Assembly (NCBI RefSeq): GCF_004358755.1
Contig: NZ_SMZY01000002.1
Coordinates: forward strand, 558,001-622,000
DNA: 64,000 nucleotides
Source: Peribacillus frigoritolerans
GTDB lineage: Bacteria > Bacillota > Bacilli > Bacillales > Bacillaceae
Direction: 5' to 3'
In this document: piece after piece, positions 51,966 through 59,518 of the stretch
How the letters are laid out: every line of letters begins with the position of its first letter
Numbering within the stretch: the first letter of the stretch is position 1
The notes under the pieces: model-generated
Database searches by the model: none
What the model was told of the DNA's origin: nothing
What the model saw: only the letters and a program-made list of their open reading frames with translations
Position numbers and translations under genes: made by a program

Positions 51966-53093
51966 ATGAAAGTGCCTGTCGTAGTGATGCGCGGAGGAAC
52001 AAGTAAAGGCGTTTTTTTGAACTTTGAAGATATGCCGGCTGATCGTTTGCTGTGGGATGAGTTTTTACTCGATATTATGGGAAGCCCTGACCGCAGGCAA
52101 ATTGACGGACTCGGCGGAGCCAATTCATTAACCAGTAAAGCGGCGATTATCAAAAAGTCAGATTCAGAAGAAATGGATGTCGAATACACCTTTGCCCAAA
52201 TCAGCATTGAAAATCAGCTGGCTGATTTTAAAGGAAATTGCGGTAACATCTCCTCGGCAGTCGGTCCTTATGCAATTGAGCAGGGACTTGTTCCGGCAAT
52301 CGAACCGATTACGACCGTAAGAATTTATAATACCAATACGAAGAAGATCATCATTGCGGAGGTAGAGGTTGAGAATGGACGGGTCAAAACAGAAGGAATG
52401 TGTTCGATCCCAGGTGTTCCCGGAACAGGTTCCCCAATCTATCTTTCGTTCACAAATGCAGAGGGTGCCGTAACTGGAAAGCTGTATCCGACCGGAAATG
52501 CTGCAGATACTATTCAAACACCGAGAGGTCCCATTGAAGTTTCAATAGTTGATGTGGCCAATCCGCTCGTCTTCGTTAACGCAAATGATGTGGGCCTTAA
52601 AGGAACAGAGCTTCCCCATGAATTTACGCAGGAAAAATTGGCTGAACTTGAAGAAATAAGAGCGTCGGCAGCTGAATTGTGCGGTTTTGCAAAAAAAGAA
52701 AACGCAACGAAACAATCGCCCGCGGTGCCAAAAATGACCATAATCGCTCCGCCAATGGATTACACGGATGTAACTGGAACACCAAGATCCGCTTCTGAAA
52801 TGGATTGCACCATCAGGATGATGTCCATGCAGAAACCGCATCAGGCCCTTGCTATTACAGGAGCGATTTGTACAACTTCCAGCGCATATCTAAAAGATAC
52901 AATCTTGTCTGATCTCATAGACGTAAAAAATCAAGTTTTCCGTTTAGGACATCCGGCAGGCATTATGCAGACAAAAACAGATGTAATCGCCGGTCACATT
53001 CGCGCCATCAAAGTCATCCGAACAGCGCGAATCATCTTGGAAGGGTACGTGTATACAAAGAAAAACTATGATGTTTCCGGAATGCTTGCCTGA
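51966..53093 (+). CDS. prpF: PrpF-family aconitate/oxalomesaconate isomerase
   Basis: 375 residues. VVVMRGGTSKGVFL, DFKGNCGNISSAVGPYAIE and AAQKPHQALAITGAICT-type segments define the PrpF family (2-methylaconitate cis-trans isomerase, 4-oxalomesaconate tautomerase, aconitate isomerase). With CitMHS nearby, isomerisation of an aconitate-type tricarboxylate is plausible. AAGGTGG precedes the ATG. Confidence 0.88.
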   Translation: MKVPVVVMRGGTSKGVFLNFEDMPADRLLWDEFLLDIMGSPDRRQIDGLGGANSLTSKAAIIKKSDSEEMDVEYTFAQISIENQLADFKGNCGNISSAVGPYAIEQGLVPAIEPITTVRIYNTNTKKIIIAEVEVENGRVKTEGMCSIPGVPGTGSPIYLSFTNAEGAVTGKLYPTGNAADTIQTPRGPIEVSIVDVANPLVFVNANDVGLKGTELPHEFTQEKLAELEEIRASAAELCGFAKKENATKQSPAVPKMTIIAPPMDYTDVTGTPRSASEMDCTIRMMSMQKPHQALAITGAICTTSSAYLKDTILSDLIDVKNQVFRLGHPAGIMQTKTDVIAGHIRAIKVIRTARIILEGYVYTKKNYDVSGMLA

Positions 53094-53168
53094 GAGCAGT
53101 CATAATATGTCCATTTCGAAATAGCATTTAATAAGAAGAAAAAAACAGCTCCACAAGGAGGAACTAAC

Positions 53169-53315
53169 ATGTGGGTGATTACCCTCTTTTTAAAGGAAAC
53201 CATTAAAATGTACGAATTCAGCTCAGAAAAAGAAGCCAGAGATGCTTTCAAAAAGTTAAAAGGCAGCAAGTTTCTGTCTGAAATTGTTTATTTTAATGAT
53301 CCTTGTTTTGGTTGA
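53169..53315 (+). CDS. 48-residue conserved-looking small protein
   Basis: MWVITLFLKETIKMYEFSSE, then KEARDAFKKLKGSKFLSEIV and an ending DPCFG. The ATG follows AAGGAGGAACTAAC, a perfect ribosome binding site. The beta-alpha pattern of a charged middle helix after two strands suggests a folded small domain. I know no family. It lies 75 bp after prpF. Confidence 0.72.
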   Translation: MWVITLFLKETIKMYEFSSEKEARDAFKKLKGSKFLSEIVYFNDPCFG

Positions 53316-53356
53316 AGCCTAGTAATATTCGGGCGTTTTTTTATGTTTTTGCTAAT

Positions 53357-53399
53357 AAAAAAAGAGTACCAAATGCAAAAGCCATTCAGTACTCTTTTT
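53357..53399 (-). terminator. Terminator of the pullulanase gene
   Basis: AAAAAGAGTAC and GTACTCTTTTT form the outer stem, with inner TGAATGGC/GCATTTG pairing and TTTTTTT on the minus strand. Confidence 0.88.
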
Positions 53400-53406
53400 G
53401 AAATTC

Positions 53407-56400
53407 TTATACCGCTGCGCTTCTTCTTCTCATCATGAAGTAGAGGCCAGTTCCAGCGAGCAAGCTCACTAAGCCAATTAACAGTATGTTGTATTGGTTC
53501 GTTGCCGTTGATGGCAAAAAGTTTCCATTTGAATCATTTGACAGCTGATTTTTAGAAGCAGATGCCGCCTCTTGGCCTGCTGGTTGTTCTGTATCTGCGT
53601 GCGTACTTGGTTCAGCTGGATTGTCTGAATTTACAGGAGTGTCACCTGGTTCTTCAGGCTGTTTAGCCGGAGGAACTGGAGTTTCCTGTTCTTTTTCAGG
53701 TTTATTAGAACCCGGTTTTTTATCGCTTACTTTTATCACAACCGTTGTTAAAGGTTCGATTGTAATGGAATCTTTTTTCAGCTTAAATCCTGATTGCTTC
53801 TTTACTTTTTTTGCGCCTGCTTCGTCATTGTCGACTACTACTTCGCCTTTTCTTAAGTCTTCAGAAAGAGTAAGCTTTCTTGCTTTTGTATCCGCGTTTA
53901 TGAACACAGAGTAGCTTTCTTTTCCATTTGAAGATACGTTTTTATAGCAGATGACTAAATCTGAATCGTTCATTTCAGGAGCATCAATCATCGTAACATT
54001 TGCGTCAACTAGCTCCTTGCTTCCCAGTCGGAATGCATCTGATGATTTTCTCAGTTCGATCAGACCAGCCGTGTATTCGCGTGTTGTGTTGTTGATTGGG
54101 AATGTGCCAGCATCTGTCGCCTTTTCCCAGTCAAATTTGTTGATGGCATCTGACGAATCATAGGAATCGTGAATGAAGTAGCCAAACACTTTTCCAGCTT
54201 CATCTTGCAGGGCATGGAATTTCTGTTCAGGAAGTCCCTCTCCAAACCATTGCTTTGTTCTTCCGTACTCCTGTCCAGCATGGAGGAATGCAGTTCCCTG
54301 AGAAGTCAGAATCATGGAGTTTCCTAAACGGATTCTGTCATGAATTTCTTCGTTGTTGGCAGGAATGGCTGGATCTTTCTTAATCGATTGGGCGATGACA
54401 TCATATAATGGAAGATTGTCATGCGCTTCAATATACTGAACCATGTCCCCAGGATCATCTGCCGCAGTATTTGTAGGCTGCCCTTTAATATTTTTCAAAA
54501 TAAGGTCAAGACTTCTTGCTCCGCCAGTCAGGAATCGCGGTTCCCCTTCAGATCCGAAACCGGATTTCAGTTCATTGCGGATTTCATCTGAGAAAACCCC
54601 GACATCATTTGTTTTGTTCATCCAATCTTGATCGGCACCTTTACCAGCAAGTGCCGGATCTGAAAGATGACCACCAAACGTTCTCCAGCCTTCGCCGATG
54701 AATAAAGCATTTTCATTAATTTCAGCAGCTGCGTCGTAAGCATTCTGGATGGAATCATACGTTGCATCACCCATCATATCAAAACGCATGCCGTCAATTT
54801 TGTATTCATCAAACCAGTATTTAACCGAATCAACCATCAGCTTTTCAGCCATAACGTGGTTTGTCGCAAGGTTGTTTCCAAATCCGCCGATGAAGTTTCC
54901 ATTAGCATCCTGGAAAGCATAATAGTTCGGGACAATATCATTCAGCATGCTTGCTTTTGCCATATGGGTATAAACAACATCAAGCACGACACCCATTCCT
55001 GAATCATGCACTGCGTCAATAAGTCCCTTTAATTCTTTGATTCTGAGCTCAGGATCTTTCGGGTTCATTGAATAAGCTCCGTCCGGTGAAAAATAACTGT
55101 GTGGATCATAGCCCCAGTTATATTCGTTGTTTGCAGCTGAATACTCAAGCTCGCGTTCTCTCATATTCGTTTCATCACCGTAGTACCAAGCCATTACCGG
55201 CAACAATTGAACGTGAGTCACACCAAGTGATTTGATGTATTCGAGCTTATCTTTAAACGCGTCATACGTACCCCAGTCAGATGTTAAATCCCCTTCAATG
55301 GAAGGATCAGAAGTGAAATCTCTGACATGGATTTCCCAAATAACCGCATCTTCTCTTTTTTCATAACCGTCAATCTTCGCAAAATCAAGTCCTGCCGGAT
55401 CTGTTCCTGCAAGATCAACAATAGCTGCTTTTCCCACGATATCACCATCAGGTCCTGCTTCACCTTTTGTATTTACAGTGAAAGGTGCCATAGATTTTGC
55501 ATATGGGTCAAGCACTTTCTTTGTTTCGCCGCCATTTGTTACTTCGTATTGATAGAAGTATCCTTTTAAATCAGAGATTCCAAGATTCTCAGGCTTCGCT
55601 TCGACTGACCAGACACCTTTTTCTCCTAAGGCTAAATCGAGCTTGCCGATCTCGTTTGCTGAGTCGTTTTTATCATAAAATACCGCTGTTACTTTGCTCG
55701 CTTTAGGCGCCCATAATTTCAGGACAGCTTTGCCAGATTGATAGACAGCCCCAAGATCGTCGCCTTCATACGCATAAAGCTCATCAATCATTCTCCAGCC
55801 TTTCGTTGCAGCAACGGATTTACCGGCGTATGTAACGGTGTAAGAATCATTCGTCAGTTCTGCAGAAGTACTGACTTCCACTGTTGAACCAGACGTGATT
55901 TTCACACTTTCAACCGGTATGCCTGTGCCGTTTTCGTCCTGTACTTTGATGGCTGCAAGTAGCTCTTCTTCCGTCAAACCTTCTGTTCTTGTCAGTCCAA
56001 GCAGAAGCTTTTGTTTTGAAACGATTTCTGCACTGACAATGCCAATTGGATTTTCCCATTCAGATGATGTGTAAACGGTGTCATCCGCATTTTTAATCCA
56101 CAGGTGATTGTAGTCCTCAAGCATCGTGAACACTTTGTCTCCGCCTGTTTTCTCGCCAGTCACGCGATTGACAACAAGGAATCCGAGTTTCTTCGCGCCT
56201 TCTTTTACTTTCACATCGATGTAGCGGCCATGCTCATCAGCTTGCTCCTCGGTAAATGGCACAGCATCCTTTGGCCATTCATTTGGTGCTTCCGCTACGT
56301 CTTCCCATAACCATAATCCAAGATCTTTATAATTTTTATCGTCCTTCACATAGTGAATTCTGACCGTGTTCTCAGGCAGATCCGGGTCCTTTTCTGCTGC

Positions 56401-56484
56401 GTTTGCTTTCGGCAAATACAGAGATGGAACAATCAATGAAACCATTAAAATCAAAACTAGTGCACTTTTCAAAATCCTTTGCAT
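53407..56484 (-). CDS. pulA: Type I pullulanase, secreted and sortase-anchored
   Basis: 1025 residues. Signal peptide to about 29; CBM41-type starch-binding domain (about 38-150, VRIHYVKDDKNYKDLGLWLW); a linker domain; CBM48 (about 240-340); GH13 catalytic domain with the pullulanase motif YNWGYDP (455-461), nucleophile Asp569 (GMRFDMMGD), acid Glu598 (IGEGW) and Asp689 (EAHDN). The C-terminus has a Pro/Glu-rich wall spacer, LPSTA (990-994), a hydrophobic helix and RRR, i.e. a sortase signal of the LPxTA type used by class D sortases. It debranches starch or glycogen at alpha-1,6 links on the cell surface. A cre site indicates CcpA control. Confidence 0.94.
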   Translation of the reverse strand: MQRILKSALVLILMVSLIVPSLYLPKANAAEKDPDLPENTVRIHYVKDDKNYKDLGLWLWEDVAEAPNEWPKDAVPFTEEQADEHGRYIDVKVKEGAKKLGFLVVNRVTGEKTGGDKVFTMLEDYNHLWIKNADDTVYTSSEWENPIGIVSAEIVSKQKLLLGLTRTEGLTEEELLAAIKVQDENGTGIPVESVKITSGSTVEVSTSAELTNDSYTVTYAGKSVAATKGWRMIDELYAYEGDDLGAVYQSGKAVLKLWAPKASKVTAVFYDKNDSANEIGKLDLALGEKGVWSVEAKPENLGISDLKGYFYQYEVTNGGETKKVLDPYAKSMAPFTVNTKGEAGPDGDIVGKAAIVDLAGTDPAGLDFAKIDGYEKREDAVIWEIHVRDFTSDPSIEGDLTSDWGTYDAFKDKLEYIKSLGVTHVQLLPVMAWYYGDETNMRERELEYSAANNEYNWGYDPHSYFSPDGAYSMNPKDPELRIKELKGLIDAVHDSGMGVVLDVVYTHMAKASMLNDIVPNYYAFQDANGNFIGGFGNNLATNHVMAEKLMVDSVKYWFDEYKIDGMRFDMMGDATYDSIQNAYDAAAEINENALFIGEGWRTFGGHLSDPALAGKGADQDWMNKTNDVGVFSDEIRNELKSGFGSEGEPRFLTGGARSLDLILKNIKGQPTNTAADDPGDMVQYIEAHDNLPLYDVIAQSIKKDPAIPANNEEIHDRIRLGNSMILTSQGTAFLHAGQEYGRTKQWFGEGLPEQKFHALQDEAGKVFGYFIHDSYDSSDAINKFDWEKATDAGTFPINNTTREYTAGLIELRKSSDAFRLGSKELVDANVTMIDAPEMNDSDLVICYKNVSSNGKESYSVFINADTKARKLTLSEDLRKGEVVVDNDEAGAKKVKKQSGFKLKKDSITIEPLTTVVIKVSDKKPGSNKPEKEQETPVPPAKQPEEPGDTPVNSDNPAEPSTHADTEQPAGQEAASASKNQLSNDSNGNFLPSTATNQYNILLIGLVSLLAGTGLYFMMRRRSAAV

Positions 56485-56589
56485 TCTTCAACCTCCATTA
56501 TGATTTAGTAGCTTGTACTCATTGAAACTTTGAAACTGGTAAGAGTGTGTATACGTGGCTGGGTGTTGCGCAGATGTGCAAACGATTTC

Positions 56590-56603
56590 ATAAAGCGTTT
56601 ACA
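56590..56603 (-). promoter_or_regulatory. CcpA cre site of the pullulanase gene
   Basis: On the minus strand TGTAAACGCTTTAT matches TGWAARCGYTWNCW at 13 of 14 positions. It lies just downstream of the -10 box, a position that gives catabolite repression. Confidence 0.75.
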
Positions 56604-56609
56604 TTTATA

Positions 56610-56638
56610 ATTAAAAGGAAAAATATGCTTGGTGTCAA
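56610..56638 (-). promoter_or_regulatory. Sigma-A promoter of the pullulanase gene
   Basis: On the minus strand TTGACA (56633-56638) and TTTAAT (56610-56615) are 17 bp apart. Confidence 0.72.
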
Positions 56639-56702
56639 CATTAATTTTGAAAATTCAACAAATAACGCAGGAGGCTGCGCTTGAAAACCAGCCTCCTCCG
56701 TG

Positions 56703-56817
56703 TATTCAAATTAATTCGCGGGGTTCTGACATTTATTCATGGGGTTTGCCATTTAATTGGAGGGGTTTTGAAAATAATTCGCGGGGTTTCTAAATGAATT
56801 GGAGTTAAATGTGAACT
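56703..56817 (+). repeat. 115-bp repeat, copy A (five 21-nt units)
   Basis: TATTCAAATT followed by five 21-nt units starting AATTCGCGGGGTT, TATTCATGGGGTTT, AATTGGAGGGGTTTT, AATTCGCGGGGTTTC and AATTGGAGTTAAATG. It ends 8 bp after the NERD gene stop. About 40 bp upstream also match copy D loosely (AACGCAGG..). Confidence 0.92.
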
Positions 56818-56824
56818 TACCCCC

Positions 56825-57793
56825 CTACCTGTATTGCTCAAGCAGCGAGCTCAATTGATACTTTCTCCCCTTCGTTTCACCTGAATGTTCAAATGCCCGC
56901 AGCAGATTATAAGCAGAAGACTTTGAAGGCAGCTGCAAAAAATCACGTGCTTGTTTATTTGTAATCTCAGGTGAAATCAAGAGAGCATAATCAATCAGCG
57001 AATGAAGGTATACACTTCGCGAGGAAAAGCGGCAATGTTGACAACTCCAAGAGGAAAACGTTCTATCCATGGGAAGCAGCTGGCAGTTCGGGCAATAAAC
57101 ACCTCGAATAAGATCCTTTTCATCCAGATTGAATTTGGGCAAGATCTTCCGAATGGAAAGTGTGTTTTTTTTCAAAAGAACCCGGGAAAGTTTACTCCAT
57201 TCTTTATCTGACAGGATCTCAGTTGAATGACAAGACTCCAGTTTTTTTATTAGAGAAGGAAGATTTGCACCATGAATAATACTGGTTTTCTTAAGGGAAG
57301 ATGAGGCTTTAATAATGCTTGATGGATTGCTGATGACAACAAGGCTTTTAAAAGGAGGGCATGGAATATGATTTTGTTTCAGGAATTGCTGCAGCAATGT
57401 TTCCTGCCGGTCAACTTGCAGCCGCGGGTCTGAAAAGCCCGTTTCAACACCATTCAAAGTGCGAATAAGCTGACTGAAATGATCGTCAAAATAAAGAGTC
57501 CCCAGAATATTTTTCGTTTCAATTAGAATAAGGAGATTTTTTAAAACAAGCAGCGAATCGATTTGGAAAATATGAGGGCCAATCTCCAGTCGTAAACCGT
57601 GGTAAATGTAATGCTTTTTTTGATCAATCATGGCAAGGTGGTAATCGACAGACTTTTCACCATTATAGCCTGCCTTGCTTTTTGCCAATTCCTCAAGAAT
57701 GTAAGGACGTTTCGGATGGTCAGGGGGGATTCTCCTTAGCAAAGCTTCATATTGAAGAATGATGATGGGGATTTTCCGTTCTTTTTTTATCAT
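56825..57793 (-). CDS. NERD-domain protein with zinc ribbon and HTH-like C-terminus
   Basis: 322 residues. The NERD nuclease-related domain spans about 38-160: GYNGEKSVDYHL, then FQIDSLLVLKNLLILIETKN, which carries the D...ExK residues of the PD-(D/E)XK fold. At about 228-252 CPNC and CQHC form a zinc ribbon, and the end (LISPEITNKQARDFLQLPSKSSAYNLLRA) is a helix-turn-helix-like segment. There is no signal peptide. NERD proteins are thought to process DNA. The gene lies between direct repeat copies A and B. Confidence 0.85.
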   Translation of the reverse strand: MIKKERKIPIIILQYEALLRRIPPDHPKRPYILEELAKSKAGYNGEKSVDYHLAMIDQKKHYIYHGLRLEIGPHIFQIDSLLVLKNLLILIETKNILGTLYFDDHFSQLIRTLNGVETGFSDPRLQVDRQETLLQQFLKQNHIPCPPFKSLVVISNPSSIIKASSSLKKTSIIHGANLPSLIKKLESCHSTEILSDKEWSKLSRVLLKKNTLSIRKILPKFNLDEKDLIRGVYCPNCQLLPMDRTFSSWSCQHCRFSSRSVYLHSLIDYALLISPEITNKQARDFLQLPSKSSAYNLLRAFEHSGETKGRKYQLSSLLEQYR

Positions 57794-57890
57794 ATCTAGC
57801 TCCTTTCGGGATGATTATAGCATTCTTCATTTGGGATGAGAATAAAGAATTTAAGAAAGGTGCCTTGCGCCAAAACAAGCCTCTAGCTTG

Positions 57891-58005
57891 TATTCAAATT
57901 AATTAGCAGGGTTTTGAAATTAATTCACGGGGTTTGCCATTTATTTGGAGGGGTTTTGAAAATAATTCATAGGGTTTCTAAATGAATTGGAGTTAAATGT
58001 GAACT
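57891..58005 (+). repeat. 115-bp repeat, copy B (five 21-nt units)
   Basis: Same order of units as copy A, starting TATTCAAATTAATTAGCAGG and ending AATTGGAGTTAAATGTGAAC. It sits upstream of the NERD gene start and is followed by CCCACTGCATGACCCC. Confidence 0.92.
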
Positions 58006-58420
58006 TACCCACTGCATGACCCCCTTTGCGTTATAGCATCAACGAATTGTGGGTCAGGCACCTATCCTTCTATGTACTCATTTTCTGATAATATTTACAA
58101 TTGAAAAATTCATGGAAATACTGCATTCAGAGATCTTTTGATACAATATCCTCATTTTTAAAAATACTTATTACTTATTACCCTTCTTACTCAAGGAGCC
58201 TTACCGTTTCTCTTTCTTATGTACTTACATGTCTCCCCCTAAATGTTAAGGGATTTACAAATGCTTAACTTGTAAAAAAATCTATTATTATACTATCATT
58301 TCAAATGGAGATATAAATTTCCATTTAACTATAATATTACAATCCAGTGGCTGCTTCGCGTTTGTTGTTAACCTCTCACCTGAGAGATTGATATAAAAAT
58401 TACATACAGGAGGCATTTAA
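58006..58420. other. Intergenic region upstream of the HNH nuclease gene
   Basis: AT-rich, no gene. It contains a GGTGCCTGACCCC-type inverted repeat (58017-58062), a 24-bp near-palindrome AAATGGA...TCCATTT (58303-58326) and a possible promoter TTAACC (58368-58373) with TATAAA (58392-58397), 18 bp apart. Confidence 0.6.
58017..58062. repeat. GTCAGGCACC-type inverted repeat, partial
   Basis: TGACCCC at one end and GGGTCAGGCACC at the other, with TTGCGTTA and AACGAA inside, match the arrangement at 59457-59515 but with a weaker stem. It directly follows repeat copy B. Confidence 0.7.
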
Positions 58421-59044
58421 ATGCTGAAAAAAACGATGTTGTTTGTTTTTGCACTAGTTCTCTCGTTCACATTATTCTTACCGGACGCTTATGCACTGCC
58501 ACCCGGCACTCCGTCCAAGTCCACGGCTCAATCCCAGCTGAACGCGTTGACCGTGAAGACAGAGGGCTCCATGACAGGCTACTCCCGTGACAAGTTTCCC
58601 CATTGGATCAGTCAAGGAAGCGGCTGTGACACCCGCCAGCTGGTGCTTCAGCGTGATGCCGACTACTACAGCGGCAGCTGCCCTGTGACGTCCGGCAAGT
58701 GGTACAGCTACTACGACGGTGTAACGTTCTACGATCCATCAGATCTTGATATCGACCATGTCGTCCCTCTTGCTGAGGCGTGGCGTTCCGGCGCAAGCAG
58801 CTGGACAACGGACAAACGTGAGGACTTTGCCAACGACTTAAGCGGCCCTCAGCTGATTGCGGTAAGCGCCAGCACCAACCGTTCCAAAGGTGACCAGGAT
58901 CCATCTACATGGCAGCCGCCCCGTTCCGGCGCAGCCTGCGGATACTCAAAGTGGTGGATCAGTACGAAGTACAAATGGAGTTTAAGCCTGCAGTCTTCAG
59001 AGAAGACCGCGCTTCAGAGCATGCTCAATAGTTGCTCTTATTGA
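58421..59044 (+). CDS. Secreted HNH/DUF1524-type nuclease
   Basis: 207 residues with a signal peptide (1-26, ending DAYA). The mature protein has SGCDTRQLVLQRDA, LDIDHVVPLAEAWRSGA with the DHVVPLA metal/catalytic core, and SASTNRSKGDQDPSTWQPP, which define secreted HNH nucleases common in actinobacteria and some bacilli. Six cysteines could form disulfides. The gene is richer in G+C than its surroundings, hinting at transfer. AGGAGG precedes the ATG. It would degrade extracellular DNA or RNA. Confidence 0.88.
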   Translation: MLKKTMLFVFALVLSFTLFLPDAYALPPGTPSKSTAQSQLNALTVKTEGSMTGYSRDKFPHWISQGSGCDTRQLVLQRDADYYSGSCPVTSGKWYSYYDGVTFYDPSDLDIDHVVPLAEAWRSGASSWTTDKREDFANDLSGPQLIAVSASTNRSKGDQDPSTWQPPRSGAACGYSKWWISTKYKWSLSLQSSEKTALQSMLNSCSY

Positions 59045-59090
59045 TTGTATAGCTGTACGAACGATGATTAAAAAGAATGGAGGTGCTTTT

Positions 59091-59333
59091 ATGGAAAAGA
59101 AGTCAACCACTTTTACAGCAACCCACGGTGTCATGACCTCTGAGGTTGGCGTAATCAGCGGTGACCTTGAGCTTGTCACAACGTGCAATGATGACGGCGA
59201 CCTAACTCTCGCCATTACATATGTTGGGGCTGAGGAGTGGTATTCCCTTCCAGGTGAGAAATACCGGTTGTATGACTTGCGTGATCACGGGGTCATTCAC
59301 GAGATGCTTGTTAAGGTACTTGAGCGCCCATAA
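59091..59333 (+). CDS. Small acidic protein beside the HNH nuclease, possible inhibitor
   Basis: 80 residues, ATG at 59091 with GGAGGT 7 nt upstream: MEKKSTTFTATHGVMTSEVG, GDLELVTTCNDDGDLTLAIT and YRLYDLRDHGVIHEMLVK. Beta-rich, strongly acidic and without a signal peptide. It starts 46 bp after the nuclease stop. No family recognised; an intracellular nuclease inhibitor, as Nin is for NucA, is inferred from position and charge. Confidence 0.72.
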   Translation: MEKKSTTFTATHGVMTSEVGVISGDLELVTTCNDDGDLTLAITYVGAEEWYSLPGEKYRLYDLRDHGVIHEMLVKVLERP

Positions 59334-59338
59334 GCACG

Positions 59339-59453
59339 TATTCAAATGAATTCGCAGGGTTTTGAAATTAATTCATGGGGTTTGCCATTTAAATGGAGGG
59401 GTTTTGAAAATAATTCGCGGGGTTTCTAAATGAATTGGAGTTAAATGTGAACA
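59339..59453 (+). repeat. 115-bp repeat, copy C (five 21-nt units)
   Basis: TATTCAAATGAATTCGCAGG start, same unit order as A and B, same orientation. It follows the small acidic gene by 5 bp and is followed by the GTGCCTGACCCC inverted repeat. Confidence 0.92.
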
Positions 59454-59456
59454 TAT

Positions 59457-59515
59457 AAAAGGTGCCTGACCCCAGTTGCGTTACAACGTTAGCGAACTGG
59501 GGTCAGGCACTTTTT
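59457..59515. terminator. GGTGCCTGACCCC inverted repeat acting as bidirectional terminator
   Basis: AAAAGGTGCCTGACCCCAGT pairs with ACTGGGGTCAGGCACTTTTT around TTGCGTTACAACGTTAGCGA. Strong hairpin with A and T tracts on the two sides, at the end of the convergent gene at 59519. The sequence type recurs in part at 58017-58062. Confidence 0.85.
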
Positions 59516-59518
59516 CTA

